Source of the DNA: Ch128b sp964527925
GTDB taxonomy: Bacteria; Bacteroidota; Ignavibacteria; Ch128b
Length of the DNA stretch: 64,000 nt
Assembly (NCBI GenBank): GCA_964527925.1
Contig: CAZGQO010000014.1
Coordinates: 3,598-67,597, forward strand
Direction of reading: 5' to 3'
The notes beneath the pieces are model-generated. The model ran no database searches. It was not told the DNA's origin and saw only the letters and a list, made by a program, of their open reading frames with translations. Of the stretch, positions 18,763 to 28,429 are shown piece after piece. Each line of letters opens with the position of its first letter. Positions within the stretch are counted from its first letter, which is position 1. Both the position numbers and the translations under genes were made by a program.

Positions 18763-20412
18763 TTAAACGCTTTCAACTTGTGTTTGACGATATTTTCCAT
18801 TCATTAAAATCTGATAAGCTTTAACTCCTAATAATACCGCAAGTATAAAGAGTAATGCAGCTATAAAACTTAAAACAAATCTATCATTTGTGAAATTGAT
18901 GTAAACTAAAGTTCCAATAGAAGTAAGAGTAACAGAGAACATAAAAATCATTGGAATTAGGACAAAAGTTGAATTAGTTTTCAAATAGAAAACATAGACA
19001 GTTATAGCAAGCAGTGCGAGAGCAGCAAGTAATTGATTTGCACTTCCAAACAAAGGCCAGATTGTCATTGACTGCCCACTGAAAGCCAACATTCCACTAA
19101 AAATAATAGTAATCAAAGTTGCAATAAATTTGTTTTCAAAAATTGATTTTCTTTCCTGATCGCTTTGCTTCTTGCTGATTTCAAAAAATTCTTGAAATGT
19201 ATAACGAGCAAGTCTTGTTGCTGTATCAAGAGTAGTCAGAGCAAAAGCAGAAACAGCAAGAGCCGAGAAATTCCTGCCAGCATCAATTGATATTCCAAGT
19301 AGAGGAATAGAATTCAGAAATTTTGCAACTCTATTTGAAAAAGCCGCAACAGGTCCATGATTTCTTAAAACATTTATAAACTCATCATTCAACATTGAAG
19401 CAACAGCCACAAGAGATAAGACCGCAAGCAACCCTTCAATCAACATTCCACCATATCCAACTACTCGTGCATCAGACTCTTTATCCAATTGTTTAGCAGT
19501 GGTTCCACTACCAACAAGCGAATGAAATCCACTTATGGCACCACATGCAACAGTTACAAAAAGGGCAGGGAAAAGATATCCTATTTCATCAAGATGAAAT
19601 GTATTGAAAGAAGGTAATTTAATTTCAGGTTGTGCAAAGAAGACGCCAATCAATCCACCACCAAGCACAGCATACAATAGAAATGAGTTCAAATAATCTC
19701 TTGGTTGAAGTAAAATCCAGACAGGGGTAATCGATGCGATGAAGACATAGATAAAAAGAATTATTTGCCAGTAATTTTTATCCAGATTAATCGGGAAAAC
19801 ACCACCTAAGTGAATACATAAACCCAACAGAACAACACCAATTAATGTTGCAATAGTTAGATTCATTTTGAGTCTGTAAATCATAATTCCAAAAAGTATT
19901 GCCAGCAAAATGAATTGAATTGATGCAGAAGCAACAGCAGGATTATGACTAAAAGTATCTGCAACAATTATTGTGAAGACAGCAATGACAAGAATTAAAG
20001 TAGCCCAGGCAAAAAGCAGAAACAATCTTTTTCCATCAAGACCAATGTAAGTTTCTATTATTATCCCGATTGATTTGCTTTTATGTCTGATTGAAGCCAT
20101 AATCGAAGAAAAATCATGAACACCACCAATAAAAATCGCACCGAGAATAATCCACAAATAAACAGGGAGCCATCCAAAGCCAGCCGCAATAACAGGACCC
20201 ACAATTGGACCCGCACCAGCAATTGATGCGAAATGATGTCCCAATAAAACTGGTGCTTTTGCTGGTACATAATCAATTCCATCTGTCATTGTGTGAGATG
20301 GAGTTGGATTGTTATCATTTACATTGAATTTTTTTGAGAGATAATTTCCATAAAAACGATAGGCAAGCAAGTAAGAGATAAATGCGAACAGGACAAGCAT
20401 TACACCGTTCAT
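18763..20412 (-). CDS. cstA: CstA family carbon starvation protein / peptide or pyruvate transporter
   Basis: This 549-residue protein has about 15 membrane-spanning segments. It has CstA hallmarks: YFYGNYLSKKF near the start, LLGHHFASIAGAGPIVGPV (residues ~57-75), and FHSLVGSGTTAKQLD and DAGRNFSALAVSAFALTTLDTATR later. CstA proteins import peptides or pyruvate, usually under carbon limitation. At 549 residues it is the shorter form. It lies 11 bases downstream of yraN and may be transcribed with the rnhB block. Confidence 0.92.
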   Translation of the reverse strand: MNGVMLVLFAFISYLLAYRFYGNYLSKKFNVNDNNPTPSHTMTDGIDYVPAKAPVLLGHHFASIAGAGPIVGPVIAAGFGWLPVYLWIILGAIFIGGVHDFSSIMASIRHKSKSIGIIIETYIGLDGKRLFLLFAWATLILVIAVFTIIVADTFSHNPAVASASIQFILLAILFGIMIYRLKMNLTIATLIGVVLLGLCIHLGGVFPINLDKNYWQIILFIYVFIASITPVWILLQPRDYLNSFLLYAVLGGGLIGVFFAQPEIKLPSFNTFHLDEIGYLFPALFVTVACGAISGFHSLVGSGTTAKQLDKESDARVVGYGGMLIEGLLAVLSLVAVASMLNDEFINVLRNHGPVAAFSNRVAKFLNSIPLLGISIDAGRNFSALAVSAFALTTLDTATRLARYTFQEFFEISKKQSDQERKSIFENKFIATLITIIFSGMLAFSGQSMTIWPLFGSANQLLAALALLAITVYVFYLKTNSTFVLIPMIFMFSVTLTSIGTLVYINFTNDRFVLSFIAALLFILAVLLGVKAYQILMNGKYRQTQVESV

Positions 20413-20423
20413 AATTACCTCCT

Positions 20424-20807
20424 TTAAATGAATGCATTAATTATGTGATTAATTTTTAATTCTTCTTTCTTTTCACCCACAATTGTAATCACATCAAATC
20501 TACATTCTTGATTAGCAATTCCATTCACATAAAAATACGCTTCTGCGATTTTTTTCAATTGTTTGATTTTGTTTTGAGTGATTGCATACTCTGGTTCACC
20601 AAAATTCATGTTCTTACGAGTTTTCACTTCTACAAAGACAAGGCAATTTCCATCTTTTGCAACAATATCTATTTCACCTTTTCCAAATCGAAAATTTCTT
20701 TTGATTATAGAATATCCTTTTGACCTCAACAATTCTTCAGCAATCTCTTCACCCTTCAGTCCAAATTTTTTAGAATTCGATTTCGAGTTGTTTGATTCTT
20801 CGTTCAT
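20424..20807 (-). CDS. YraN/UPF0102 family nuclease-like protein
   Basis: This 127-residue protein has the UPF0102 pattern: GLKGEEIAEELLRSKGYSII, then GEIDIVAKDGNCLVFVEVKT, which holds the D...ExK set of a restriction-nuclease fold (GEID and VEVKTRKN). It is thought to act on Holliday-junction-like DNA, but no function is firmly established. Its start lies 38 bases inside the end of rnhB; rnhB-yraN adjacency is very common in bacteria. Confidence 0.88.
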   Translation of the reverse strand: MNEESNNSKSNSKKFGLKGEEIAEELLRSKGYSIIKRNFRFGKGEIDIVAKDGNCLVFVEVKTRKNMNFGEPEYAITQNKIKQLKKIAEAYFYVNGIANQECRFDVITIVGEKKEELKINHIINAFI

Positions 20808-21402
20808 AAATTTTTTTTAAGAATGTTTTTCGATGAATTTCACAGGTACCGAATTTTAATATTGCCTGAATATGTTCTCTTGTTGGATATCCCATGTTTT
20901 TATGAAAATTATATTCAGGGTATTTGCTCGAATATTCTTTCATTAAATTATCACGATAAATTTTTGCAAGAATCGAAGCAGCAGCAATAGTAAAACAACG
21001 GGAATCACCTTTTACAATTGATTTAGCGGGAATGGAAATATCAGGATAGAATTTTCCATCAACTAAAATAAAATCTGGATTCACTTTAAGTTTTTCGATT
21101 GCCTGTTTCATTGCCAACAACGATGCATGAAGGATGTTCAACTCACCAATTAAGTTATGGTCAATTACGCTAACAGAATAAGAAAGAGCTTTAGTTTTAA
21201 TTTCCTCTGCTAATTTTTCTCTCTCTTTTGCGTTGATCTTTTTCGAATCTTCAATCCCCTCGATAATTACATTCGGTGGAAATATTACAGCCGCTGCCAC
21301 AACAGGTCCAGCAAGTGAACCTCTGCCTGCTTCATCTGTTCCAGCAATTAATTGAAATCCCTGATTGAACAATTTTTTTTCAATTATCTGAAAGCTTTTC
21401 AT
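20770..21402 (-). CDS. rnhB: Ribonuclease HII
   Basis: This 210-residue protein has the RNase HII motif AGTDEAGRGSLAGPVVAAAV with metal-binding Asp23 and Glu24. A further Asp is in FILVDGKFYP and another region in SILAKIYRDNLM. It removes RNA from RNA-DNA hybrids, including single ribonucleotides in DNA. It overlaps the upstream UbiA gene by four bases and yraN downstream by 38 bases, so translation is coupled. Confidence 0.95.
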   Translation of the reverse strand: MKSFQIIEKKLFNQGFQLIAGTDEAGRGSLAGPVVAAAVIFPPNVIIEGIEDSKKINAKEREKLAEEIKTKALSYSVSVIDHNLIGELNILHASLLAMKQAIEKLKVNPDFILVDGKFYPDISIPAKSIVKGDSRCFTIAAASILAKIYRDNLMKEYSSKYPEYNFHKNMGYPTREHIQAILKFGTCEIHRKTFLKKIYERRIKQLEIEF

Positions 21403-22250
21403 TTTGAACCAGCATAAATTGCAATTAATCCAAAAATCATATCGTATTTAATCAAATTGCTAAACTTTCTCAACTTGTCTCTGGAAGGATTTGATAAAAC
21501 ATTTATCAAAACATAAATCAGCACAAGATCAACACTTAAAAAAACAATTAAGAGATAATAGAAATTGTAAATTTCAATAAAGTATGGTATGAATGTAAAT
21601 ACAATCAATAATTCTGTAATTATAGAAAAAACAATAAAAGCTTTTTTTTCTCCATATTGAATTGGGAATGTATTCAAACCCAGTTGTTTATCACCTTCCA
21701 AATCTTCAACATCTTTTAAGATTTCACGAGCAAAATTTATCATCAATGCAAAGATTGCTGGAAAAATAAGGCTTTCTACATTTCCACCTATCACACCGCC
21801 AAAAATAAACGCAAGTCCCGTCATAAATCCCACCACAAAATTTCCAATCAATCCTCTCTTTTTGAAACTATAACTATAGAAAAAGATTACAATGATTGAT
21901 ATTAATCCAATGATAAATGCATTCAGATTTGTATGAATTAAAAGATATAAGGCAATAAGATTTAAAATCGCATAATAAAACAGAGCTGCTTTGATAGAGA
22001 TTAATTTTGAAGGCAATGGTCTGTCGGGTCTGTTTATCTTATCAATTTCAAAATCCAGAATATCGTTTATAATCATACCTGCCCCGCTTATCAAAGCACC
22101 TGACAGTGAACCAGCAAAAGCCTTTAAGGAAAGAACTAAAGAAGAATCAGATAGAGTGATTGCAAAATAAATCGAAATAAAAGAGAGAAGAAAATTTATT
22201 GGTCTAAGTATTAAAATGAATACAAGAAATTTTTTTGCATTAAAAACCAC
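21399..22250 (-). CDS. UbiA family prenyltransferase
   Basis: This 283-residue protein has about eight transmembrane helices and both acidic motifs of the family: NDILDFEIDKINRPDRP (first motif NDxxDxxxD) and DVEDLEGDK (second motif). The RPDRPLPS sequence resembles the (S)-2,3-di-O-geranylgeranylglyceryl phosphate synthase-like subgroup widespread in Bacteroidetes, but a quinone-pathway role is not excluded. It overlaps both the Omp85 gene (11 bases) and rnhB (4 bases). The prenyl acceptor cannot be read from the sequence. Confidence 0.8.
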   Translation of the reverse strand: MVFNAKKFLVFILILRPINFLLSFISIYFAITLSDSSLVLSLKAFAGSLSGALISGAGMIINDILDFEIDKINRPDRPLPSKLISIKAALFYYAILNLIALYLLIHTNLNAFIIGLISIIVIFFYSYSFKKRGLIGNFVVGFMTGLAFIFGGVIGGNVESLIFPAIFALMINFAREILKDVEDLEGDKQLGLNTFPIQYGEKKAFIVFSIITELLIVFTFIPYFIEIYNFYYLLIVFLSVDLVLIYVLINVLSNPSRDKLRKFSNLIKYDMIFGLIAIYAGSK

Positions 22251-23955
22251 TCACAACTCCGAAATGAATTTTTCCTTTTGAAAAAGTATCCCCTTGACCA
22301 AGTGCATAGCTTATTTTAAGTAATCCAAGTTGGGTATTGAAAGCCATTCCAACACCATAACCATATTTGAAATGACTAACTTTTTCATTCATTATATCTC
22401 TAAAATAATAACCATAATCCAAAAACGCAGATATGAAATCAAAGTAACTTATAAAAAATCGATACTCGAGATTTGACCAGAAAATTTTGCTTCCACTGAA
22501 TTGATTTTCTTCATAGCCTCTCAAAGTGTTTGTACCGCCAAATCTGAATAAATCACTTATTGTGATTCCATCTCCAAGAACTACTTTCCCATTCACTGAT
22601 AAAAACAAATTTTGATTTTTGAAGACATCGAAAGCAATTGAAAAATTAAAATTACTCTTGTTCTGATTGAATTTTTTAACTCCACTAACTGCGTATTCTT
22701 TCTTTGTTGACTGCGAGAAATCTGTTTTAAAATAAATTCCCTCTCGTGTATAAACTGGATTATCTCGAGAATCAAAAATAAATCCCAGTCCAAAATTTAA
22801 TGTCGAACTTCTGTTCAAGTTTGAAATTCCAAATAGTACCTGAGGAATTACCTGAGAAGTTGAAAAGTTAAAAGTCAAATAAAAAGTTTCCGTCAGTCCA
22901 AGATCAAAAGTTGAACTAAAACTTCGTTGGATAAAAGTTGTGTCCTGCTTGTATTGCTGAAAAACTGGAGTAACATTCAACGGGTATCCAAACAACCATG
23001 GCTCAAAATATTTTATTTCAAGGTCCTGTGAATATCTGTTGAATCGATTCCATCTGAAAGAAAAAGATCTCAAAGTTCCGAATAAATTTCTTAATGAAAT
23101 ATTCACCTGCCCTGTTAAATATCCAGACTCATTGAGATTTGTTGAAGGGATATAACCAATTATTCCATCAAATGAATTTGTGTTGCCTTCTTTTACTTCC
23201 AAAGACAAGATTCCTTTAAGACTATCATCAAAGTAAAAAATCGGTTCTTTTATTTCAGAAAAAATATTCAATCGTGAAAGTCGTTGCTTTACTTTTTTTG
23301 AAAGTTCGGGAGTAAAAACTGAATTTTCTCGGACTCTCACTTCCCTGATGATTAAATCAGTCTTTGTATACTTATTGCCCAGAATTTTGAAATCAGAAAT
23401 TACAGCAGGTTGATTAAGGTTAATATTAAAGTTCAGTTCAACAAAAACCTCTTTCCCATTTTCATCAATTGAATTAAAACCTCTAAAACTTACTTCAGCA
23501 AAAGGATAACCTTTTAATTCAAGTTGATCAGTTAAAAACCAGCCAAGTTTATCAATGTTTTCCTGATTAAAAATTCTGTTTTGATAGATTGAATTAATCT
23601 TTTCAATCTCATCACTGCTAAAGATTTTTTCTTCAATAGAGATTTTCTTTATCAGAAATTTCTTGCCCTCATCAATAATTATTTTGTGCAAAACAATGGA
23701 ATTGCTGTCCGATGAATCGATTATTATCCTCGATGAAAAATAACCATTCTCTTTTAAGAAAACATCGAGTTGTGAAATTATTGAATCCAGTTCTGAAGAA
23801 TCTTTTATTGAAGTGAATTTATATTTTTCGTTGATTAGTTTTTGAAGAGATAAATCGTTCGAAATGATTTGAATTTGCGATTGTGAGAAAAGATTCAGGT
23901 TAACAAAAAATAGAAGAAAGAAAATCTTTGATTTTATTTTTATGAAATTCTTCAA
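22240..23955 (-). CDS. Omp85 superfamily outer-membrane protein (TamA/BamA-like)
   Basis: This 571-residue protein has a signal peptide ending near LFSQ. POTRA-like repeats (residues ~30-260: ISDFKILGNKYTKTDLIIREV is a clear one) lead into a C-terminal 16-strand barrel of the surface-antigen type. The barrel has LRGYEENQFSGSKIFWSNLEYR, containing the conserved (V/I)RGY/LRGY motif of strand lid loop 6, and it ends in KISYALGQGDTFSKGKIHFGVVSGF. With fewer POTRA domains than BamA it is more like TamA or a lipid/protein insertase of that type. It overlaps both neighbouring genes. Confidence 0.82.
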   Translation of the reverse strand: MKNFIKIKSKIFFLLFFVNLNLFSQSQIQIISNDLSLQKLINEKYKFTSIKDSSELDSIISQLDVFLKENGYFSSRIIIDSSDSNSIVLHKIIIDEGKKFLIKKISIEEKIFSSDEIEKINSIYQNRIFNQENIDKLGWFLTDQLELKGYPFAEVSFRGFNSIDENGKEVFVELNFNINLNQPAVISDFKILGNKYTKTDLIIREVRVRENSVFTPELSKKVKQRLSRLNIFSEIKEPIFYFDDSLKGILSLEVKEGNTNSFDGIIGYIPSTNLNESGYLTGQVNISLRNLFGTLRSFSFRWNRFNRYSQDLEIKYFEPWLFGYPLNVTPVFQQYKQDTTFIQRSFSSTFDLGLTETFYLTFNFSTSQVIPQVLFGISNLNRSSTLNFGLGFIFDSRDNPVYTREGIYFKTDFSQSTKKEYAVSGVKKFNQNKSNFNFSIAFDVFKNQNLFLSVNGKVVLGDGITISDLFRFGGTNTLRGYEENQFSGSKIFWSNLEYRFFISYFDFISAFLDYGYYFRDIMNEKVSHFKYGYGVGMAFNTQLGLLKISYALGQGDTFSKGKIHFGVVSGF

Positions 23956-24893
23956 TTCAATTTCTTGATTTCCACTTTGTTATAAAACGAATTAACTAAA
24001 TCAAGATTACTTGAACAAACTTCAAATTGAGATGCATTTGCTGTTCCGCAGGCAGTAGCCCATCTTAACATTTCTTCAAAAGGCAAATTATTGTGAAGTG
24101 CATAAATGAATCCTGCCATAAATGCATCACCCGAACCTGTTGAATTTACAGTTTCAATTTGCGGGGGAAATATTTCATATAAAAAACCGTGATTAATTGC
24201 AAAAGACTTTTTATCACCATTGGTTATCATAAAAATTTTTATTCCGTTATTGTTTACATCTTTCAAGAATCTGAGAATATCCTTTTCATCGTGGAAGGAA
24301 ATTTTTAAGGACGATTGTAATTCATCAAGATTTGTGTGAACGATTTTGGGATTTAGTTTTAAAACATCAGAAAGATGATCACCATAAACATCCACAAGTG
24401 TAATTTTATCGTTATGCTCAGAGAGTTTTATTAGTTCAGAGAAAATTTTTAATTCATCTTCTGGATTTTGAAACTCTGGCGAACTTCCTGAAAAAATCAC
24501 CATCTCTGAATTTAGAATTGCCTTAGAAGATTTTTGAATAAACTGATTTGCTTCATCTGCAGTAACAACAGGGTCAGGAGCAAAATAACTTTCTTTGATT
24601 ACGGAATCTTCGACTATCACAAAACCTTCTCGAGTTTCATCACCAATCTGTTGAAATGAATTTTTTATCTGTTCTTTGATAAGAATTGATTTTAGTTTCC
24701 TGCCATTATCTCCACCAAGAAATCCAGTTGCAAGATTATCAATCTTAAACTGATTTAATTGTCTTGAAACATTTATTCCTTTACCGCCTGCATTAACAAT
24801 TAATTTGTATGATCGATTTACTTTTTTCTTTTCTATTTTTTTGAAAAAAAGAACTTTTTCGAGAAGCGGATTAAGTGTAATTGTGAGAATCAT
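23952..24893 (-). CDS. 1-phosphofructokinase-type PfkB kinase
   Basis: This 313-residue protein begins MILTITLNPLLEKVLFFKK, the start used by FruK/LacC/PfkB-II kinases. It has the NAGGKGINVSRQL substrate motif (residues ~33-45) and the phosphoryl-transfer motif NSTGSGDAFMAGF with catalytic Asp. The family phosphorylates fructose-1-phosphate, tagatose-6-phosphate or fructose-6-phosphate; the substrate here is not determined by the motifs. No PTS genes are nearby. It overlaps the Omp85 gene by four bases. Confidence 0.82.
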   Translation of the reverse strand: MILTITLNPLLEKVLFFKKIEKKKVNRSYKLIVNAGGKGINVSRQLNQFKIDNLATGFLGGDNGRKLKSILIKEQIKNSFQQIGDETREGFVIVEDSVIKESYFAPDPVVTADEANQFIQKSSKAILNSEMVIFSGSSPEFQNPEDELKIFSELIKLSEHNDKITLVDVYGDHLSDVLKLNPKIVHTNLDELQSSLKISFHDEKDILRFLKDVNNNGIKIFMITNGDKKSFAINHGFLYEIFPPQIETVNSTGSGDAFMAGFIYALHNNLPFEEMLRWATACGTANASQFEVCSSNLDLVNSFYNKVEIKKLN

Positions 24894-24908
24894 TATTAGT
24901 TCGCTTCC

Positions 24909-25841
24909 TTATAATGATTTAAGATTAAAATATTTTTGATTTTGAAATGCTGAAGTTGAACCAAATTCAGTAGTTGCTAAAGCACCAAAATAATTTCCAA
25001 TTCTGCCGCAATCACATAAATTCTTTCCTGATAAAAGTCCAAATAAAAATCCACCTGCGAAAGCATCACCTGCACCAGTTGAATCAATTGACTTTACTTT
25101 GAAAGAAGGAACTTCAATTTTCATTGAGTCTTTCGAAATGATAGAACCTTTTGCACCAAGTTTGCATGCAACAATAGTAATTCCACTATCGTGAAGAAAC
25201 TTCAATGCATCATTGATATTTTTTCTTTTAGTAAGATTTATAATTTCATCTTTGTTGCCCATCAGAGTGTCAATATAAGGAAGAGAATATTTTAGCTTTT
25301 CCATCCATAAATTTTCTGTATCCCATGCAAGATCAACTGAAATTATCACTTTCTTATCTTTAGCAAATTTCAAAAGTTTAGCCATTGGTTTTCCATCAAG
25401 TGAAGGTAAAAGATTTGCACCTCCAATGTGAAGAATTCTTGATTGTGAAATAGTTTTTAGGTCGGACTGATTAACTTTTATTTCTTTGTTTGAACCAGCG
25501 GAATGAAAGTAACTTCGTTCTCCTTTTTTATTAATCAGAAGAATTGAAGTTGAAGTTTGAAATTTTTTGCTTTTCGATATTTTAGATGTATCTACACCAT
25601 TTTGTTTCAAATAGTTGACCACATAATCTCCAAATAAATCATCACCCACACAACCAATCAAAGATGTCTTAATTCCACATCTTGCAAGAACAATAGAAGT
25701 ATTTGACCCACAACCACCAGTGAAATAAGGAAAGTGGTCAATGTTGATTGCCTGTCCTTTTGATGGAATTTTTGTTACATCTGGAATGAAGATATCGAAA
25801 ACAATTGTACCAATAACAGTTATATCAGAATGGATTGGCAT
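24909..25841 (-). CDS. PfkB family carbohydrate kinase
   Basis: This 310-residue ribokinase-like protein has the N-terminal GG motif (FPYFTGGCGSNTSIVLARCG, residues ~37-56) and the C-terminal motif IDSTGAGDAFAGGFLFG with catalytic Asp. The pattern favours a sugar or nucleoside kinase over 1-phosphofructokinase; the substrate is unknown. It is 15 bases upstream of a second PfkB kinase, so two kinases of the same fold but different subfamilies are co-transcribed. Confidence 0.82.
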   Translation of the reverse strand: MPIHSDITVIGTIVFDIFIPDVTKIPSKGQAINIDHFPYFTGGCGSNTSIVLARCGIKTSLIGCVGDDLFGDYVVNYLKQNGVDTSKISKSKKFQTSTSILLINKKGERSYFHSAGSNKEIKVNQSDLKTISQSRILHIGGANLLPSLDGKPMAKLLKFAKDKKVIISVDLAWDTENLWMEKLKYSLPYIDTLMGNKDEIINLTKRKNINDALKFLHDSGITIVACKLGAKGSIISKDSMKIEVPSFKVKSIDSTGAGDAFAGGFLFGLLSGKNLCDCGRIGNYFGALATTEFGSTSAFQNQKYFNLKSL

Positions 25842-25844
25842 ATC

Positions 25845-27134
25845 TCATCGATATTTAAACCACTCTGAAAAATCTCGATTCAAAAGTCGGTAGTCACCAA
25901 AACCCGTGTAGTCAACAAAAATAAAACTGCGATTTAAAGTGTAATACTCCCAGATTTCGTAAGCAGGTGAGTCATAATTGAATGGACGTCGTTCTACATT
26001 ATTTGGAGGACCAAGAATAATGAACACCATACCCATATCGCTTTTCCAGCCTTCAATATAAGTTGAAAAATGTTCGTTAGCATATTCAACTCTTCCGTAA
26101 TACTCATCCATTAATTCATTCTCTTCAGTATTTGGAGTTGGGTCCTTTGATTTCCAGAAATCCATAAATTTTTCATATTTCTCCTGCTGATTTTCAATTT
26201 TAAGCAGTTCATTAATTTTATCACGAGATGTAATGTAAATCATCTGTTCAATGGCTTTATTCAAATCAACAATGCTTCGAGGCACACCAACCCATCTCGA
26301 AAAAATTCTCTTTGAAACTGCATAAGAATTTTTTGATAATGAATCAGCAGATCTGGCGGTGATTGTGATTAAATACTCACCTATTGTGAAATCTGATTTT
26401 TCTATCTTTAGAAATATTGGATTTTTCCTGTAAGGAAGTGAATAAGATGTATTGAATTCAAAAATTGTTTTGCCTTTTGAATTCGTAATTCTGCAATTGA
26501 TGTTGAAGTTTGTATCTGTTGAGTTATTATAGAATTCCCAGAAAATATAAAATCCATTCTCACTGAAAATTATGTTATTTGTGATGTTTGGAATAACTTC
26601 CTTCTTCAAATCAATTTCTGAATACTTTGAAACAAGCAGAAGATCACTAAGGGCAAACAGCTCTCTGAATGCTCTTACATTCAATTCTGTTTCGGCCTTT
26701 GCATTTTTCTTTGACTCATTATCCTGAACTGAAATTTTTAGTTTATACGTACCAGGAACTAATCGGTAAGACCTTTGAGTGATATTGCTTCCATTTCTTG
26801 AAATAGACTCAGAGTAAGTATTCAAAACAATTTTTTCATTCCAGATTTTTTCCGTGACCAGTCTATCTGTTGAATCATATACTCCAGCAACTACTTCATA
26901 AGATGCGACAAAATAATTTCCTTCTTTAATAAAACTTAATTGAGTGTAAGGCACCTGAATGTATAAATCAACTCTTGTATGGAAAGGATCATCACTTTTG
27001 AAATTCAATGCGTTGAAATAAAAAAACGGTATGTATGTTCTGATTCCCGTAGAATTTAAATTTTCTACCTGACCGAATATTGAATTAACTGTAGAAAAGA
27101 TAAGAACTATAAAAAAGATTAATTTTTTCATCAT
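25845..27134 (-). CDS. GWxTD domain-containing secreted protein
   Basis: This 429-residue protein has a signal peptide ending near IFGQ. After a long beta-rich N-terminal part, the C-terminal ~110 residues carry a GWxTD-type domain: MDEYYGRVEYANEHFSTY followed by GWKSDMGMVFIILGPPN. Here the motif reads GWKSD (Thr replaced by Ser). GWxTD proteins are common in Bacteroidetes/Chlorobi/Ignavibacteria but have no settled function. It overlaps rimO by four bases. Confidence 0.85.
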   Translation of the reverse strand: MMKKLIFFIVLIFSTVNSIFGQVENLNSTGIRTYIPFFYFNALNFKSDDPFHTRVDLYIQVPYTQLSFIKEGNYFVASYEVVAGVYDSTDRLVTEKIWNEKIVLNTYSESISRNGSNITQRSYRLVPGTYKLKISVQDNESKKNAKAETELNVRAFRELFALSDLLLVSKYSEIDLKKEVIPNITNNIIFSENGFYIFWEFYNNSTDTNFNINCRITNSKGKTIFEFNTSYSLPYRKNPIFLKIEKSDFTIGEYLITITARSADSLSKNSYAVSKRIFSRWVGVPRSIVDLNKAIEQMIYITSRDKINELLKIENQQEKYEKFMDFWKSKDPTPNTEENELMDEYYGRVEYANEHFSTYIEGWKSDMGMVFIILGPPNNVERRPFNYDSPAYEIWEYYTLNRSFIFVDYTGFGDYRLLNRDFSEWFKYR

Positions 27135-28429
27135 ACCTGTCCTATTAAATCGAATTCTAATGCTTCGTCTATTTCTACTTCATAAAATTTGCCTTGTTCT
27201 AATTGTTTGCCTGAAGTCACAATTACTGAATTATCAACTTCTGGTGCATCCCACTGAGTTCTTCCGAGAAAAGTGTCCTTTTCAATTTTTTCATCAATAA
27301 TAACTTTTAATTTTTCTCCAATTCTTGCTTCATTTTTTTGATGAGATATTTGTTGCTGTAGTTTAAGAATAATTTTTTTCCGTTCTTCTTTTATATCCTG
27401 AGGAACTGGATCACCTAAATCAAATGCTTTTGTATTTTCCTCCTGAGAATAAGTGAAAACACCCAGTCTATCAAACTCGACTTCTTTAACAAAATCAACT
27501 AATTCTTGAAATTCTTTCTCCGTTTCTTCTGGATAACCAACAATTAAAGTTGTTCTTATTGCAACAGCAGGAATTTTTTTGCGAATCAGTTCAATTAATT
27601 CATAAGTTCTTCTCTTACTAATTCCTCGTTGCATTGATTTTAATATCTTATCAGAAATATGTTGGAATGGAATATCGATATACTTACAAATCTTTTCTTC
27701 ATTCGCAATTACATCAAGAATTTCTTCAGGAAATTTCGCAGGAAAAGCATAAAGCAAACGAATCCATTCTATTCCATCAACTTCCGTTGATTTCTTTAAA
27801 AGCTGAGCTAACTCTCTTTTTCCAAAAATATCCAACCCATAGTAAGTGGAATCCTGTGCAATAAAAATTAATTCTTTTACACCTTTGCTTGCGAGAAAAT
27901 TGGCTTCCTGAATTATTTGTTCAATTGGCTTTGAGACATGTTTTCCACGAATTAATGGAATTGCACAGAATGAACATGGATTATCACAACCTTCAGAAAT
28001 TTTTAGATAAGCAAAATGAGATGGAGTTGTGATTAATCTTTCACCCAGCAGTTCTTTCTTTAAATTTAATCCAAGTTCGTTAAGAACACCTTTATAATCA
28101 GTTACACCAAAGTAAGCATCAACTTCTGGAATTTCTTCAGCAAGTTCATTTCGATATCTTTCAGAAAGACACCCCATTACAACAACTTTTTTTATGTTGC
28201 CTTTCTTCTTTAATTCAATTGCCTCAAGAATTGACCTTATGGATTCATCTTTTGCATCGTTGATAAATCCACATGTATTTATTATAACATAATCTGCTTT
28301 TTTAGAGTCGTTAATTATCTCAAGTCCATTTGCTTGAAATTGTCTTAGTAAAATTTCAGAATCGATTAGATTCTTACTACAACCGAGCGAAACGAGATTT
28401 ACTTTTTTATTTCCGTTCTTAGTATGCAT
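27131..28429 (-). CDS. rimO: Ribosomal protein S12 methylthiotransferase
   Basis: This 432-residue radical-SAM methylthiotransferase has an N-terminal UPF0004 domain (VSLGCSKNLIDSE, INTCGFI, VVMGCLSER; three cluster-binding cysteines). The radical SAM motif is SEGCDNPCSFCAIPLIRG and a C-terminal TRAM domain follows. The start SLGCSKN and motif CDNPCSFCAIP mark RimO rather than MiaB; miaB is separately present at 40971-42320. It modifies Asp of ribosomal protein S12. It overlaps cdsA by 11 bases and the GWxTD gene by four. Confidence 0.93.
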   Translation of the reverse strand: MHTKNGNKKVNLVSLGCSKNLIDSEILLRQFQANGLEIINDSKKADYVIINTCGFINDAKDESIRSILEAIELKKKGNIKKVVVMGCLSERYRNELAEEIPEVDAYFGVTDYKGVLNELGLNLKKELLGERLITTPSHFAYLKISEGCDNPCSFCAIPLIRGKHVSKPIEQIIQEANFLASKGVKELIFIAQDSTYYGLDIFGKRELAQLLKKSTEVDGIEWIRLLYAFPAKFPEEILDVIANEEKICKYIDIPFQHISDKILKSMQRGISKRRTYELIELIRKKIPAVAIRTTLIVGYPEETEKEFQELVDFVKEVEFDRLGVFTYSQEENTKAFDLGDPVPQDIKEERKKIILKLQQQISHQKNEARIGEKLKVIIDEKIEKDTFLGRTQWDAPEVDNSVIVTSGKQLEQGKFYEVEIDEALEFDLIGQV

